From positions 14,686,218 to 14,750,217 of the forward strand of contig CM046327.1 of NCBI GenBank assembly GCA_025403435.1: a stretch of DNA of 64,000 nucleotides, written 5' to 3'. Under the pieces are notes generated by a model. That model was given only the letters and a program-made list of their open reading frames with translations, searched no databases and was not told the origin of the DNA. A program made the position numbers and the translations under genes. This stretch comes from Artocarpus heterophyllus. Its lineage: Eukaryota > Streptophyta > Magnoliopsida > Rosales > Moraceae. Positions 31,276 to 44,105 of the stretch are shown here, piece after piece (position 1 is the stretch's first letter; each line of letters starts with the position of its first letter).

Positions 31276-32837
31276 CACTAGTAGAAACTGGAGATTACAT
31301 GACGATTTAAAAGCGTCATGGTATGTTTTCACAATGGTTAAAAAGCCATCGTGTAATTGTCTGTTGTGGTACCAACGAGACTTTTCATGACGATTTTTTA
31401 CCGTCGTGGAATCTTTATTTTGGTGGAGTTCTAGGAACTTAGGACGAGACTACCACAACAGTTTTCATTAACAACCATCATGAAACACTAAGCTTACATG
31501 ACAGTTTTTAGGAAAACCGTCGTATAAGCTATGCCTTACATAAAGGTTTTTATGAAAACCGTCATGTAAGGCTCTTGTTTCATGACGGTTTTCATTAAAA
31601 ACCATCATGAAAAAGTTGGTCTGAAGTTAAAAAAATAACTAGAATTTTTGGTTTCTCATAGGATGAATAGTCCCATATTTTCACCATTAATACAATGCCT
31701 TGATTTCATAATCACATAATTACATTGAACTATAAATTTTTTACAAAATCATATATATATTTATATTGTAAAATCATGTACTCTTTTTATGCTCGCACAA
31801 GAGTTGATGGATTCTTGATGTCTAAGTCCATGCATGCTGTCATGTGTGAGGTAAAGAAAGAAAAACAAAAATAAATAGAATTAACAAAAATAATGAAAAT
31901 AAAATTACTTAACTAAAATACAAACACAAACACAGTCATAGAAGCTTTTCATCAAACATGTAGTGGGCATCACAAACATATAGAAAGTAACCTATTCTCA
32001 CACCAAAATGCTTAATGTTGCTCAAAGCTCTTTCAAACACCAAATACAAGTAACACATACTAAATGCTAAACAACAAAGTAATATAACTAATATTAAAAC
32101 TAAAGCTAAAGCTAAATAACACTAAAATAACCAAATAATACTAAGTTTAGAACTAACAATAACACTAAAACTAAAACTAAGGGTTTGAAATTTACCAATG
32201 GCGGAGGAGTAGGTGGAATGTCAAAAGACAAGTCGAACGATGGTAGAGTCGGTAGAATGTCGAGGGATAAAGATGAACAGTGGCAAACGACGTTAGGTTT
32301 GTTGGGGGTTGGGTCAAGCGAGGTTGTGGAGAGAGTGACAGAGGAATGTCAAAGTCAGTGGAATGTCGTAGGGGCTGGATTTGTCGGTGGCTAGGTCGTG
32401 AGGGGAGGAGTTAGAGAGAGAATGGGGTTTGAGAGTTAGTGGGCTTGAGTTAGAGAAATTTTGAATAAATAAGGAAAGCCATGGCGTTTGGGCGGGATTA
32501 AATTTGGGCTGGGTACTAAAAATTTCAAACATGCAGAACATTTCACGAAGGTTTTTACTAAAAACCATTGTGAAAGGTTAATCTTACACAACGATTTTTA
32601 TAAAAACGTTGTGAAATGTTGAATCTTATATGACAGTTTTTAGCAAAAATCGTCGTATAAAATTAGACCTACCACAACGGTTTTTACTAAAAACTATCAT
32701 GAAAGGTCACACATCACTACCACAATGGTTTTCGTATTTTTAGGCGTGCTCTTTGTGTTTCTACCTCTTCTTACCATGACAGGTTTTGACAAAACTTTGT
32801 TAAATAAGAGTTGTGTAATCTCAAGTTTTTAGTAGTG
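31276..32837. mobile_element. Non-autonomous CACTA (En/Spm-type) element
   Basis: The left end CACTAGTAGAAACTGGAGAT and the complement of the right end, CACTACTAAAAACTTGAGAT, are near-identical inverted termini beginning with CACTA. TGA lies on both sides (31273-31275 and 32838-32840), the 3-bp duplication typical of this superfamily. Both ends have subterminal palindromic repeats of the type CATGACGGTTTTCATTAAAA (about 31300-31620 and 32525-32710). The 1562-bp element has no transposase, only a G-rich short open frame at 32185-32394 and a degenerate CTAAA-type tract at about 32095-32180. It must depend on an autonomous relative. Confidence 0.92.
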
Positions 32838-32858
32838 TGAAAAGGTTTCCCAAATGAG

Positions 32859-35800
32859 CCTACATGGTACAAAATCATATGCATAACATATGTGTTTAAG
32901 AGTAATCGTATAGCTCAGAAAATTCAATTTCAAATTTTGGGCCACAATTTTTTTAGACACAAATTTATTTTTTAGCAGGCTCTTAATATAGAAAAGTGCA
33001 ACATGGCATTGATAACTGACACTATTGCCATTATCATAACTCATCGGACTGGGTTAGTACATACAAGCCAGATATACGCCATAAGCATGTAATTTATCTC
33101 TAAATAATTACAAATTTGTTCACTTTCTTGTTTTCTAGGTCGTACTTGGCCAATTTATTACATTCTTGTAAAACGCAATTTTGCATTAGTGCTTAATTTT
33201 AAAAGCATTAAATATATAGATATATTTGGTTAAATTTAATTAGTGATAATGGAACATAAGTTAATTAAAATATTCACGTGAATTCAATAAATTAATCAAA
33301 TAACAAATATCTCAAAATTTAATTAAATCTAGTAAAACAAATTGTCAACTTTTTTTAAAAAATAAAAATAAAAATTAGCGGCAATTCACTAAAGATCAAG
33401 CAAAAAAGTCATTTTGTGAAGACATTCCAGAATGCCATGAATCACGATTATTTATAGTGTGGTGGTAGCAGATTTTAGCGAATTGCTCTTAATTTTTTAC
33501 ATCTTAAAATAAATATAAAGTTTATATTTTGTTAAATACATTATTGACAATCCTATAACTGATTTCTCTATTTTAGAAACACAACTTTATTAAAATCTAG
33601 TTAAAGATTATTGTTTAATTTGTTAGAAGTAGAATTATTACTTAATTTATTCAAAAACCAATAATTCTTGGAAAACTTTCCACTTTTATTGTCATGCATT
33701 TGCTCTCAACGTATTTTTAAACTAGTTGTATCAGTACATACGTATATGTATGTGTACACCTTCAAAAATATACACACAAAAATTTTCAATTTCAATGTAT
33801 AAGGTGCCTCTTTTTTTTTTACCTTGTCCATCTTTCTTTTTCCCTCAAAAGAAAAGGTGAGAGGGGTAAATCCATTTATGTCCTGGTAACTATGCTACCA
33901 AAAACAATATGTGAAGTGATTAATTATCCATCGTTAAAGAAAACAATTGTTTTTCTTACTTAATTTAGTCTCTCTTTTTTAACAATGTTTAGTTAGTGGA
34001 CAGGGCAAAAATGGTAGAAAATGCTAATTGAAGTATCCATACAAGACAGAAACTAGCACTTAAATTTAGTTAAAGAGAAACTTATGCTGTAAAAGATAGT
34101 ATTTGTGCACAATTAAAAAAAAAATATGATCTAATTATTTAGTTTCTTTCATTGTTTGGACAAAGATAGTCACATATATCTCCAAATTCCAAAACAAAAT
34201 CCCACATCATGTGATAAACTTTAAAGCAACGAAATTGAATATGATGTTGTTGGAATCCATTTACTAATTAACAACAAATACTAAGCTTCAGGGCGAATTA
34301 AAGAAATATTACTTTTAGAGAATTCTTATTCAAATAGATTATTTTGATGAACAATTAAACTTCAAGATTTGTACAAACCTAATTTACACACTAAGTTGAC
34401 TCATATATGACCTTTTAAAAAAATGTTTTAATTAAAGGAGATCTTTCTCTAGTGGAGACCTCATCGGTAGTATCGGTTTTTAAACCGTTAAATCTAACAA
34501 AATCATTTTTTTACTACGATATAACAGCTAAATGATAGATTTATAGATGGAGAAATTTCCTTTAAAAGGTGTAACTGTACATACAAATATACACAAGGGC
34601 AATGATGTCAAAGGAGTAGTCAATTTGAAATTTGGATGGATTAGAGTTGTGAAACTTGGACTTTGATGGGGGAGGTTTGTCCTCTAGCAGAACCGCATTT
34701 TGGTTTATATTCTTTGGATTACACAGAAACTATCGGTTTCGCTTATAAAGGGCACGGGCATTTTCTCTCTTATCTGTCACTGCTCACGAGTGGTGTGTGT
34801 GTGGGTTGCATGGGAAAACTAGTGTTGCCACGTGACCATTACACTTAATACTCTATACTCTCACCTTTGTGCCACCTTCTCTTCATGCATTTTAGTTGGC
34901 ACTTTCTCTTCCTCAAAATTCTTTTAAACAGCACATTTGTTTTTTATTAGTAGTACTTATCTCGCTTTTTAGATATATATATTAGGGTTATAAGTGGATT
35001 ACCACAAGCGCATCTTCTCTTGTGGTTTCAAAACAATGACCTAAAAAATCTGTTTACCTTTTTACTCCAGGGATAAGGCCGACATATTTACTGTGGGTGG
35101 AGTTAGAAAAGGAGTTTAAACTAATAATGTCTTGTGAATAGTACTGTAAAAAGGTAAAATTTATGATAGAGCAAGCATTTTGAACTTATTGTTACGTCTT
35201 GTCATTTTAATCGGATTTTTTCAACAGCCCAAACTATAAAAATAGTCTTGTAGTCATGCGTTGTAATTTTTAACGTATACAATTGTATGTCAGATCATCG
35301 AAGTGTCAATCCAATGGTTGTAATTACTTGATCTATTGATAAGATCAAAATACACGTCATAATAAACGAGTAAAAAAAAAAAAAAAACCACATTAGGGAT
35401 AGTGCTTGAGATTTTTCCGTTAGAAAAGAGTTGCTTGCTAGCTAGCCATGCAGAACCTAGTTTACCACGTGTGCAAGCATTGTTTTAGTTTTAAGCCTTT
35501 TAGGTACTTAACAACAAAAACAACTCTTATAGAGAGCACAAAACTGCTTCTGTATGGTTTTAGAAGTTTTAAAACTTGTCACCAGAAGACAACACCTTTT
35601 TTTTTTTTTTTTTTTTGGAAAGAAAAGACAAAACTTGTAATATTCTTTACAGACAGGTGGTGAGCATGCAACAAGAAGGTTATTAATGACAGCAAGAGGG
35701 GGGTTCTAATTGTTAGCTCGTTGATTGAGGCAAATATAGAGTAAAACCAAGCTCATTTTATGCCCTTGCTAGGATTGAAACGGAACTAATTAATTCACAC

Positions 35801-36450
35801 AACAACTAGAAATTAGCAAATAACTTGTTTGGAATTTTTATCCGTGTTTATTTAGCAGTTTATTATTATTTTTTAAAATAACAAGTAGCTGCTAGCTACT
35901 ATTCAGTATTTATTGAGTGGAAATTAAATGTGTTTCCTTAATGGGTTTGCCACTTTAAGTAAAATTTTCATCTTGAATTTTGAAATTTTAATGTTGTCAA
36001 TTAATTACTTGTTAAAAACTACTAACACGTAAACAAGAGGGTTTTAATGACAACAAATGGGCATTATGAGAGTACGGTTATCAACAAGGAATTGAAACAG
36101 CAGTTAATAGAAAGTGAAAATTACATATTATGCCATATTTTTTAAAGTTGAAGTCACACCATTATTCATATTAAATGTTAAGTTATGCCACAAATAAATA
36201 TGTGAGCAAAAATTAATTTGAGCTTTTGAATTTATGTAGCATGAGCTTTATTTGCAAAATCTATCTATCAATGGCTTTTTTTTCCAAAATGAGATTATGT
36301 ATTCCAAATTAGGGAAAGACCACAAACTACAAATCACGATAAAAAAAATGAGATTCACCAGTAATCGAGTGAAAATGCTCAAGAGAAAAAAAGTGTATCA
36401 AGTTTTAAAAGTGGACACCCATTAAGGTAAACCAAAAATCATGCACACAC
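32859..36450. other. Gene-free stretch
   Basis: No gene supported. At 34660-34850 a less AT-rich patch has a TATA-like CTTATAAAG (about 34741) and a CACGTG G-box (about 34829-34834), so it could be a promoter or transcribed noncoding locus. An inverted partial copy of repeat family A (TTACATATTATGCCATA) lies at about 36118-36215. Confidence 0.35.
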
Positions 36451-36458
36451 ACATAATT

Positions 36459-37994
36459 AGAGTAAATTGTTCAACTGATCTCTGAACTATTTAAAAGGTG
36501 ACTCGTTGATTTTTATTCTTTTTTTTTTTAGCTTAACTGACCCTAAAATTGTAAAAGGGTATAAAAGGACTAAGATATTTGATGTCCGTTAATTTCCTTA
36601 CTTTTTTCGATCACATGCTTGCCACATGATATTTATTTACATCAAAAAGACCAAAATACCCCTAATTAAATCAACTACTATTAAACAAAAATTAAAAAAT
36701 AAAAAAACACTATCTTTCTTAACTCCGGCTTCCTAACTCTGGCCAATGAAACTCAAATTCCCATCAAACCTAGTTACAAAAAGACTAAAACAAAAAGCTC
36801 AATACCCAGTTACAAAAAGATTAAAATCAATCCTATTTACCTATTGCAGCCGCCCTCTTCACCGTCTTCATAGTAGTACGACGTTGCCCTTCCTTTGTCT
36901 ATGTCGTACTGGCAACAGTTCACTGTCACCTCTTACTTCGTCTTCATTGCAAGCACAACTTGGATTACTGGTTGGTTGGTAATTGAAATTTTCAAATTTT
37001 GATTTAGTTTTTGGAATTTTATTTTGTTGTTTTTGGAATGCTATTTTGTATGTCAGATTGTGTTTTGGCATTTGAATTCTAGTTTTTTTCTCTCTTTTTT
37101 TCTTAATTTTCAAATTATGACTTAGGAACATGAATTTGTTTGTTGTTGTTGTTGTTGATCTAAACCAACCAAACCGAACATTCTAACTGGTGGCTCACGA
37201 CGGCGACAAGAAGATTGGGCTCAGAACAAAGAAGGTTCATTCATGGCTGGGAGCTCGAACTTGTGGCGGCCTTAACTCAAACCCGTGGCAGAGAGGGTTG
37301 GTTCGCAGCGGCCGTTGGCTCGCTGTCAAGAGGTAAGAGATAAGAGAGACCTGGTAAGGAGGTGGGTCGACAGATGGAGGAGGGATCTTGTGTGGTAGAG
37401 GGATATTGTATGGTGGAGCGATCTAGAATGGTAAGTGGTGACCAAAATGGGGATGCCGGTGTGGTGAGATATCTAGTGTGAGGAGATAGAGTTATAGATA
37501 GAGAGAGATAAGGGGCTAAAAGAAGAAGGGAGAGTTACGTGAGGTGTGTGGTGACCGAAACGGCGATGCCGGTGGTGGGTGGTGGCTGGACCTAAAGAAA
37601 TCAGACGGTGAAGAAGAATCAGATTTTTTTTGTTTTCTGATTTTGTTTTAGAGTTTTTGTTTTTTTTTTAAAGCAATTAACCCTTTTTTCAATGTTTTAT
37701 AATTTTTATTTTAAATTAGTTTAATTTTTGTTTTTAAATGGTATTTTTTAGTTTGATTTAGCTATTTTTTTTATTTTAATATAACAAAGATTGTTATTTT
37801 ACTTGAATACCCCTGATATTAGGTCATGTGATGGTCACGTGGCCAAGTAAAGGAGGGAAAATTGACGTCCGTTAGTTAAGTAAGTCCTTTTGGACCTTTT
37901 ATGAGTTCGGGGTTAGTTGAGCTAAGAAAAAAAAGAACGGAAACTAACAAGTCATCTTTTAAATAGTTCAGGGACTAACCAAGCAATTTACTCT
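36459..37994. mobile_element. Mutator-like element with long TIRs
   Basis: The left end AGAGTAAATTGTTCAACTGA and the complement of the right end, AGAGTAAATTGCTTGGTTAG, start terminal inverted repeats. These continue through CTGAACTATTTAAAAG(G/A)TGACT, a T-run, a CGTTA(A/G)TT core and CATGTGG-like sequence for about 170-200 bp. ACATAATT(A) occurs immediately outside both ends (36451-36459 and 37995-38003), an 8-9 bp duplication. Long inverted repeats with a 9-bp duplication suit the Mutator superfamily. The 1.5-kb body has a GC-richer middle (about 36840-37620) but no transposase, so it is non-autonomous and may hold captured sequence. Confidence 0.85.
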
Positions 37995-38037
37995 ACATAA
38001 TTATTTACTATTGCACTCGCACAATTAGATCTCTTAC

Positions 38038-38590
38038 GACCCGTTTGGATAACTTGTGCTTTACTTTTAAGCAGTAAAAGTTGATAAGCGTAAGCTAGGG
38101 CTTTTTAATCACTGTTTAGATACTATATAAAAAAATGTTTTTTGATTTTAGAAGAGCTTTTAAACTTATTTGGTTAAATAAGTCAAAAGCTCTTATTGGT
38201 ATAAAAAAGTACAATTCAAGAATAGAGATGGAATATTTAATTTGCTATTCCTAAATAATAGGTCAAAATATAAATAAAAAAACTTTTCATAAGCATCAAA
38301 TTGTTTGCTTCTTCCAAAAGTATTAATGAAAGCCCAAAACACTTGTCATGTTTATCCAAACATGTCAAAATATAGCTTTTAGAGTGAGTAAACTAAAAGC
38401 AGCTTGTTTAAGTCATTAAAGGCTTGTTTGGAATAGTTTGTGTTTTTGCTTTCAGTAGTAGAAGAAGAGAAGTATAAGCTAAAGTTTTTTAATTAGTGTC
38501 TAGATAGTACACGGGGAAATGCTTTTTAATTTCGGAAAAGCTTTTGAACTTATTGAGTTGAATAAATCAAAAATTCTTACTGTTATATAA
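38038..38590. repeat. MITE cluster, one full and one partial copy
   Basis: A unit starting CCCGTTTGGATAACTTGTGC ends near 38366 with the inverted CATGTTTATCCAAACATG. At 38421 a second copy begins (GGCTTGTTTGGAATAGTTTG) and repeats the same interior (AAGTATAAGCTAAAG, TTTTGAACTTATT), then stops near 38590. No coding potential. Confidence 0.6.
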
Positions 38591-38599
38591 AATCTTTCT

Positions 38600-41555
38600 A
38601 TCTTTGTTCCCTAACTATCTTTATCTTACTTAACTTTCTGTCCTTATTCATTATCTTTCCTTATCTTACTTTAACTTTCCATCCTTTATTTTTTAACTTT
38701 TTTATTTTATAACCTTTAGTGTTCGTACCAACATCTTTAATCATAAGATCATAAACGTGATACTTCCCTTGTGGAAGACTTAAGACCATCAAACTTTGAA
38801 GTCATGTACCTTATATCTATGAGGTCAAACTTTAACTTTACTTTATTACCTTACAACGAGGAGGCTGGTATGACACTTTCTTTTTATCTTTACATTACCT
38901 TCTACTGTAAAACCTATTGCATAACAAATGAATCATATAACGCAAGCACATTTTGTAAATCATAACTTGTATTCTAACACTTATTGCATAACAAATGTAA
39001 TTTGTTGCATAACAATTGCATCATATAACTTATAACTTAAGTTGTAAAACATTATGCATTAACCAAATGCAAAACATACTTTAAACATAATTTAAACATA
39101 ATTATTGCAATTACATTACAAACTTTTACTTGATCTTCAAAAACTTTACGCATGTTATATGCAATCATGCTTTAAACATAATAGTTGCAAGTACATTGCA
39201 AATCTTGATTTAAACTTTAAAACCTTTTGTATAATAAATGCGAACATACTTTAAAAACAATTTGCACAACAATTGCAAACACATTTGCAAACATATATAT
39301 GAACATTTAAACATTATTTACTTCATACTGTAAGTGAGGTCTGAACTTACCCGGACTATATTCTAGCGTTCTCTATTTAGTTCCTATCTCGTTCCTTTTT
39401 CTTCCATTGGTCGGTCTCTGTATCCTGATCATACGACAGTCGACTCATTAATTAACTTTCTTTTTATCAATCCACTCGATTGACAATAAAACGTAAACAG
39501 TAACTATTCTTTCCTTTTAACTTGACATGTATACTATCGGTTTACCCTTTTCTTTACTTAATTTTATAACCCACCGGGTTACCTTTGTTCTTAAGCGTCC
39601 CTTGGTTAAACTTCCCATCTCACTAGCGGTTTCGTTACTTAACGCATTACGAAACATTTTCCGTCTAAGAACGTTATGCTAATTTGGAGTGTTCAACTCT
39701 GTTTTAGCCGTTTACCTTGATAATGACGATTTTACACCTAACGAGTTTTTCGTCCATTTCTTAATTCTATAAAACCTATTGCTTAACTTTAACGTTTCAT
39801 TACTAACATATTACGAAAAAATCCCCACTTAGGAGTGTTTCTTGACATCGCACGTTTCAAGTCCGTTTTGGCTATTTTTCATAAAATGACCATTTTGTCT
39901 TTAACTATTTTTCCTCTATTATTTCCTTAACTAAACTTTAATTTCCTTAAAAACTTAGCATATATGGTACTTACTTCCTATAGCAGTGTAGGAAACTAAC
40001 TTTTCCTAGTGAAAACTCAGTTTTCACACAATTTTATGGTTTTGGCCTAAAACACAAAAATATTTACATTTTTGTCCCCGAAACCAAAAATAATCTTTTT
40101 AAACCATTAGTCCCCATCTTTCATGAGGAACATTTTTGCTCAAAGTACCATATTCAAAATCCTTTGAAAAAATGACATTTTTGCCGTTTAAATTTTTTTT
40201 TCCAAATTTAACAAATTCTTGTAAAATTAAAATCTCTCAAATGATTGAGAGTTTTGATGAACTGTTCATGTTGCCTAATAGTTTCATCGAAATCTACAAC
40301 TTTCGTGTTGTAACTTTTCCAAAATTCTCACTGTACAGTGGTGTTTTTTGGTAATTTTTATTTCTTCCGAAAAGAAACTTTTTCTTTCAATTTAGTCATT
40401 GGGGCATTTTTGTAAAAATCCGTTTTTAATTAGCATCTCTTCACTTACAAGGGCAGTTCTAACTCTTGTTTCAATCATTTTCATGCCCACTCATCAATTT
40501 TGTAAAATTAGTACTAAAATTATAAAAATCATACTTTTTGCAAAAACTAACATTTTCAACAATACAACCCTAAATTTTCATAAGATCAACATGCCATAAT
40601 TCATGTCCCCATGGAATTTAATCAAAGCTTTGCTTAAAAACCCATATGATTTTTGGAATAACAAAAATCAAACAAAATCACTAAACTTTAAAGAATTAAA
40701 TCTTACCCAAATAGCACCCCAAATAGCACTTTATGCTTCTAGCCCTCCAAGAGCTCCTTTAAAACTTTTTTCCTAAGCATTTCTCACACAAAATGCTTTG
40801 AATTAACTTTCCTTCTTCAACCCAAAAAAAACCAAAAGAAACCTTGAAAAAAGTTAAGGATTTTACCTTAAAACTTGATAAAATCCTTGGGCTTTGCTTC
40901 TTGAACTTAAATAGGGTTTATTTTGCAAAAAATGTAAAGTTGCAAAATTCTTGGGAGAGCTCATCAATGGTGGCCGTGGGTCTTGGAGAAGGAAGAGAAA
41001 AATTTTGGTTAAACTTGCATTAATTGCAACCTTATCCTCTTAGGTGACTTATCAAGTAACCCATTGGGTTACTAGGTGTCTCAAGGGGATTGGGCCACCT
41101 TTCATGGCATGGTGGCCCAATGTAAATGCAATGGGTGTTGACTTGGTGGCCCCACAAATTTATACTGTGTAATTTTTCACCATATAATATTTTTCTTACA
41201 CTGTCATAGTAAAATCAGTGCAAAATATATTTCTAAACTGTATAAAATATTTTACTTGCTTTTGGTTTATTTTTGAAGGCCACACATAACATTTCTTATT
41301 CATCTATATTCTCAAAATAGTATTATTTCTACATTGCTTTAACTTAAATAGTCTAATTTTTACATTGTATTACCTTTATAGTGTAATTTTCATACTGTAT
41401 AACTTTATCAGTGTATTTTTTTACACTGTATTATTTTAATATTGTATAATTTCTCATGTTATTATACAGTGTTTTTCCTTAAACTGTATTTTTTGTCTTA
41501 AAATAATCCTTAATTTAATGCATTTTTTATGTATTCAAAATGCTCGGATGTTACA
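38600..41555 (-). mobile_element. Probable long Ty3/gypsy LTR, minus strand
   Basis: Read on the minus strand the segment begins at 41555 with TGTAACATCCGAGCATTTTG, the TGTAACATCC(C)GA start common to LTRs of plant chromovirus-type Ty3/gypsy elements. Further in are CCGGGTAAGTTCAGACCTCA (near 39350) and an AACTTTCGTG-like stretch (near 40300) that I associate with such LTRs. No coding frames of interest occur in about 3 kb. The other end and target duplication were not found, so it may be a truncated or solo LTR and the limit at 38600 is arbitrary. Confidence 0.45.
41164..41500. repeat. Degenerate ACTGTATAATTTT repeats
   Basis: Variants of (A)CTGTAT(A)ATTTTT and AGTGTAATTTT recur about a dozen times over 340 bp, mostly 20-35 bp apart. 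They lie just inside the 5' end of the probable gypsy LTR on the minus strand, so they would sit in its U3. Confidence 0.55.
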
Positions 41556-41559
41556 ATAA

Positions 41560-42920
41560 GTTAGGGTATTTATGGGGCATTTTGTGTAAGTTGCCCAGTT
41601 TAATTACCCTTAAAACTAACAATGGTCCAATCGGGACCAATAAATTTCAATTACAATTGTACTTTTACAGTTCATTTCAAACCCTTTAAAACAAACAATG
41701 GTCCAATCATGACCAATCTAATAAATCTTATGTAATGGAAACATCAAATTAAATTGAATTCATTTGATCACCTTGATTAGACCATTATGTGTTCAGTTGG
41801 TTATACTAACAGGATATAACTTAGAATCTTACCGTTCTAGTGCCCTTTAATTATAGCTATCATGCTACTTCAAGAGCAACACAGATAATTGAATAATATT
41901 CATGCTAACTAATTCTATGATTAATTTGAAAAGGCTTTATAATAAATGAGAAGAAGGCAAGAGATGGAGTAACTCTGGTAGAATTGACATCACTCAAGAA
42001 CTAGGCCGGTAGGGCGTGCAAAGCCAAAAAATTAGTAGGTGAACTTTTTTATTCATTACCCAAAAAATAATAACAATAAAAGTTAACTCTTTTATTGGCC
42101 AAATGTAAAAACAAGTGATGATCACACGCCATCTCTATCCAAGTCGGTAGCGTTTTGTGATGTGTTAATTTCTATTAGTATTTCTGCAAATAGGAGTTGA
42201 TGGGATCATCAACGCCCAACAACATGAGTTCTTCCTCCCTAGGGCCTATCTCCTAGCTACCATCCATCATTTTTTTTTTTTTTTTTTTTTTTTTTTGTGT
42301 TGGAAGCTGCTCTCTCTCTTCTCAAGAAAGATATACTACCCATTTAATGATTTTGCAATAAGACAAAACTCATGTAGGATAGATATTTTTTGGCTTTATC
42401 AATAAATGCTTTTATTTTAATTGTTAGTTTCATTCAACGGTTTAATTTATAACCAGAGGTAGTCATATATTATATGTTGCAAATTTTTAGTAGATTAAAC
42501 CCGTTGAAAAGTTAATCAAAGTTAACTGGTAGAACTAATCGATAGAACTTAAAAAAAAATGAATGTCCTATCGTTGCAATAAAATCCATATTTCATGTGG
42601 CGACCAATACTCTAGCTCAAAAACCCCTTCTTTTGTCTTGTCTCAACACGCTCACAACGTTAATACACACACATACACACATGGCTAAGTCTTAGATACC
42701 GGTGAAGGTTTTTATTTTTCTTTATTTTTTAATGCACTATGATTTTTTTTTTTTTTTTTTTGGTGTTGGATAAAACATAGAAATAAAGAACACAATAGAA
42801 GGACTGATGGAGTACTAGACCTTCAAGAGAAGGCGACGCCATGAACGTCCAATTCTATATGTAATATTAATTAGGAAATGCAAGGACGTGCCCATACATA
42901 ACACGTGTATATACGGGGCA
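41560..42920. other. Spacer with T-runs
   Basis: No gene supported. Two long T homopolymers occur (about 42269-42296 and 42744-42760). Confidence 0.4.
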
Positions 42921-42924
42921 TGTG

Positions 42925-43760
42925 TACGGACTTTCTAAACTAAATAACATTCTTTTTATAGGATAATAACAATGTGTTATATTAAATATAACATTAAGCT
43001 TTGATCATTTAATATTGTCATATATTTTATTTTAAAAAAAGATATATATCATATCTTTAATATGGAGACACCAAATTAAAAAAAAAGTGCTAAAATTTTG
43101 AAATAACTATGTTTTTCTTTAAAAACATTGCGACTTTATTTGGGAACTATAGTTTAGACCGAAGAATTCAGTCCAAAAACAAACTAATATTTGACAATGT
43201 TAAAAGACAAATAAGTTCGAACAATTAGTCAAACTTGAAATTCCCAATTCAAATTCATTTGATACTGTAAAAAACCATACACTTTTTTCTTTTTCACTTT
43301 TGAATTCAAGTTTAAAAATCTTATAATTTTTTTATTTCAAATTCTGAGATATTTTTTCTTCCTATGCATTCAAACTATTATCCATGTTGCCTATGAAAAT
43401 TTGTCATATAAGTTGAGATTTTTTAGTCCTGTTAAAAAATAATATCAGTTCAAACTAATGTTTTGAGCATCTATCTAAACACGAATTAAATAATTTGAAC
43501 TAATTGTTCGAACTTATTTTTTCTCTGAATTCTATGGTCGAAACTATGGTTCTCAAACAAAGTTGCAATGTTTATAAAGCATAACTATTTTAAATTTTTC
43601 GCACTTTTTTTATTTGATATCTCCACATTAGGGATATAGTATATATCCTTTTTAATAAAATAGACGATAATATTGGATAATTAAAACTTGATGTTAAGTT
43701 TAATATAACACCGTATTATTATCTTATAAGAAAATGTTATATCGGTTTGGACGGTCTGCA
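42925..43760. repeat. Long inverted repeat, arms about 300 bp
   Basis: The left arm (about 42925-43235) and right arm (about 43485-43760) are inverted copies of each other at roughly 75-80 % by eye. Matching pieces include GATAATAACAATGTGTTATA, GGAGACACCAAAT against GGAGATATCAAAT, CTATAGTTTAGACC against CATAGTTTCGACC, and ATAAGTTCGAACAATTAGT. The spacer is about 250 bp. It has no coding capacity and is a fold-back transposon or large MITE. A transcript through it would fold into a long hairpin. Confidence 0.75.
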
Positions 43761-44105
43761 CTTTTAAGGGTGCGAACCATAGACATGTCATACATATATA
43801 TATATATGTATATACTGATCGTCATATTTATATGTAATATAAAATTAAGACAAGAAACCCACCTTAACAATTTCATGTATATATTTAGTTTGTGAATGCA
43901 ATATGATGCTATTCCTGTCTCAATTTACTATTAGTATTTTTTTCATTATTGCATTTTGTTAAAACCATTTTTAAAGGGATAAAGTGCATTTATGATAGGT
44001 TATGTATTTTTGCCCCGTTGATAGGTATTGTTGTATTTTAAATATTAAATTAACTTTTTAACAATGTAGTCTATTAAAACTGTACAGCAAGCCATGTAAA
44101 GTTTA

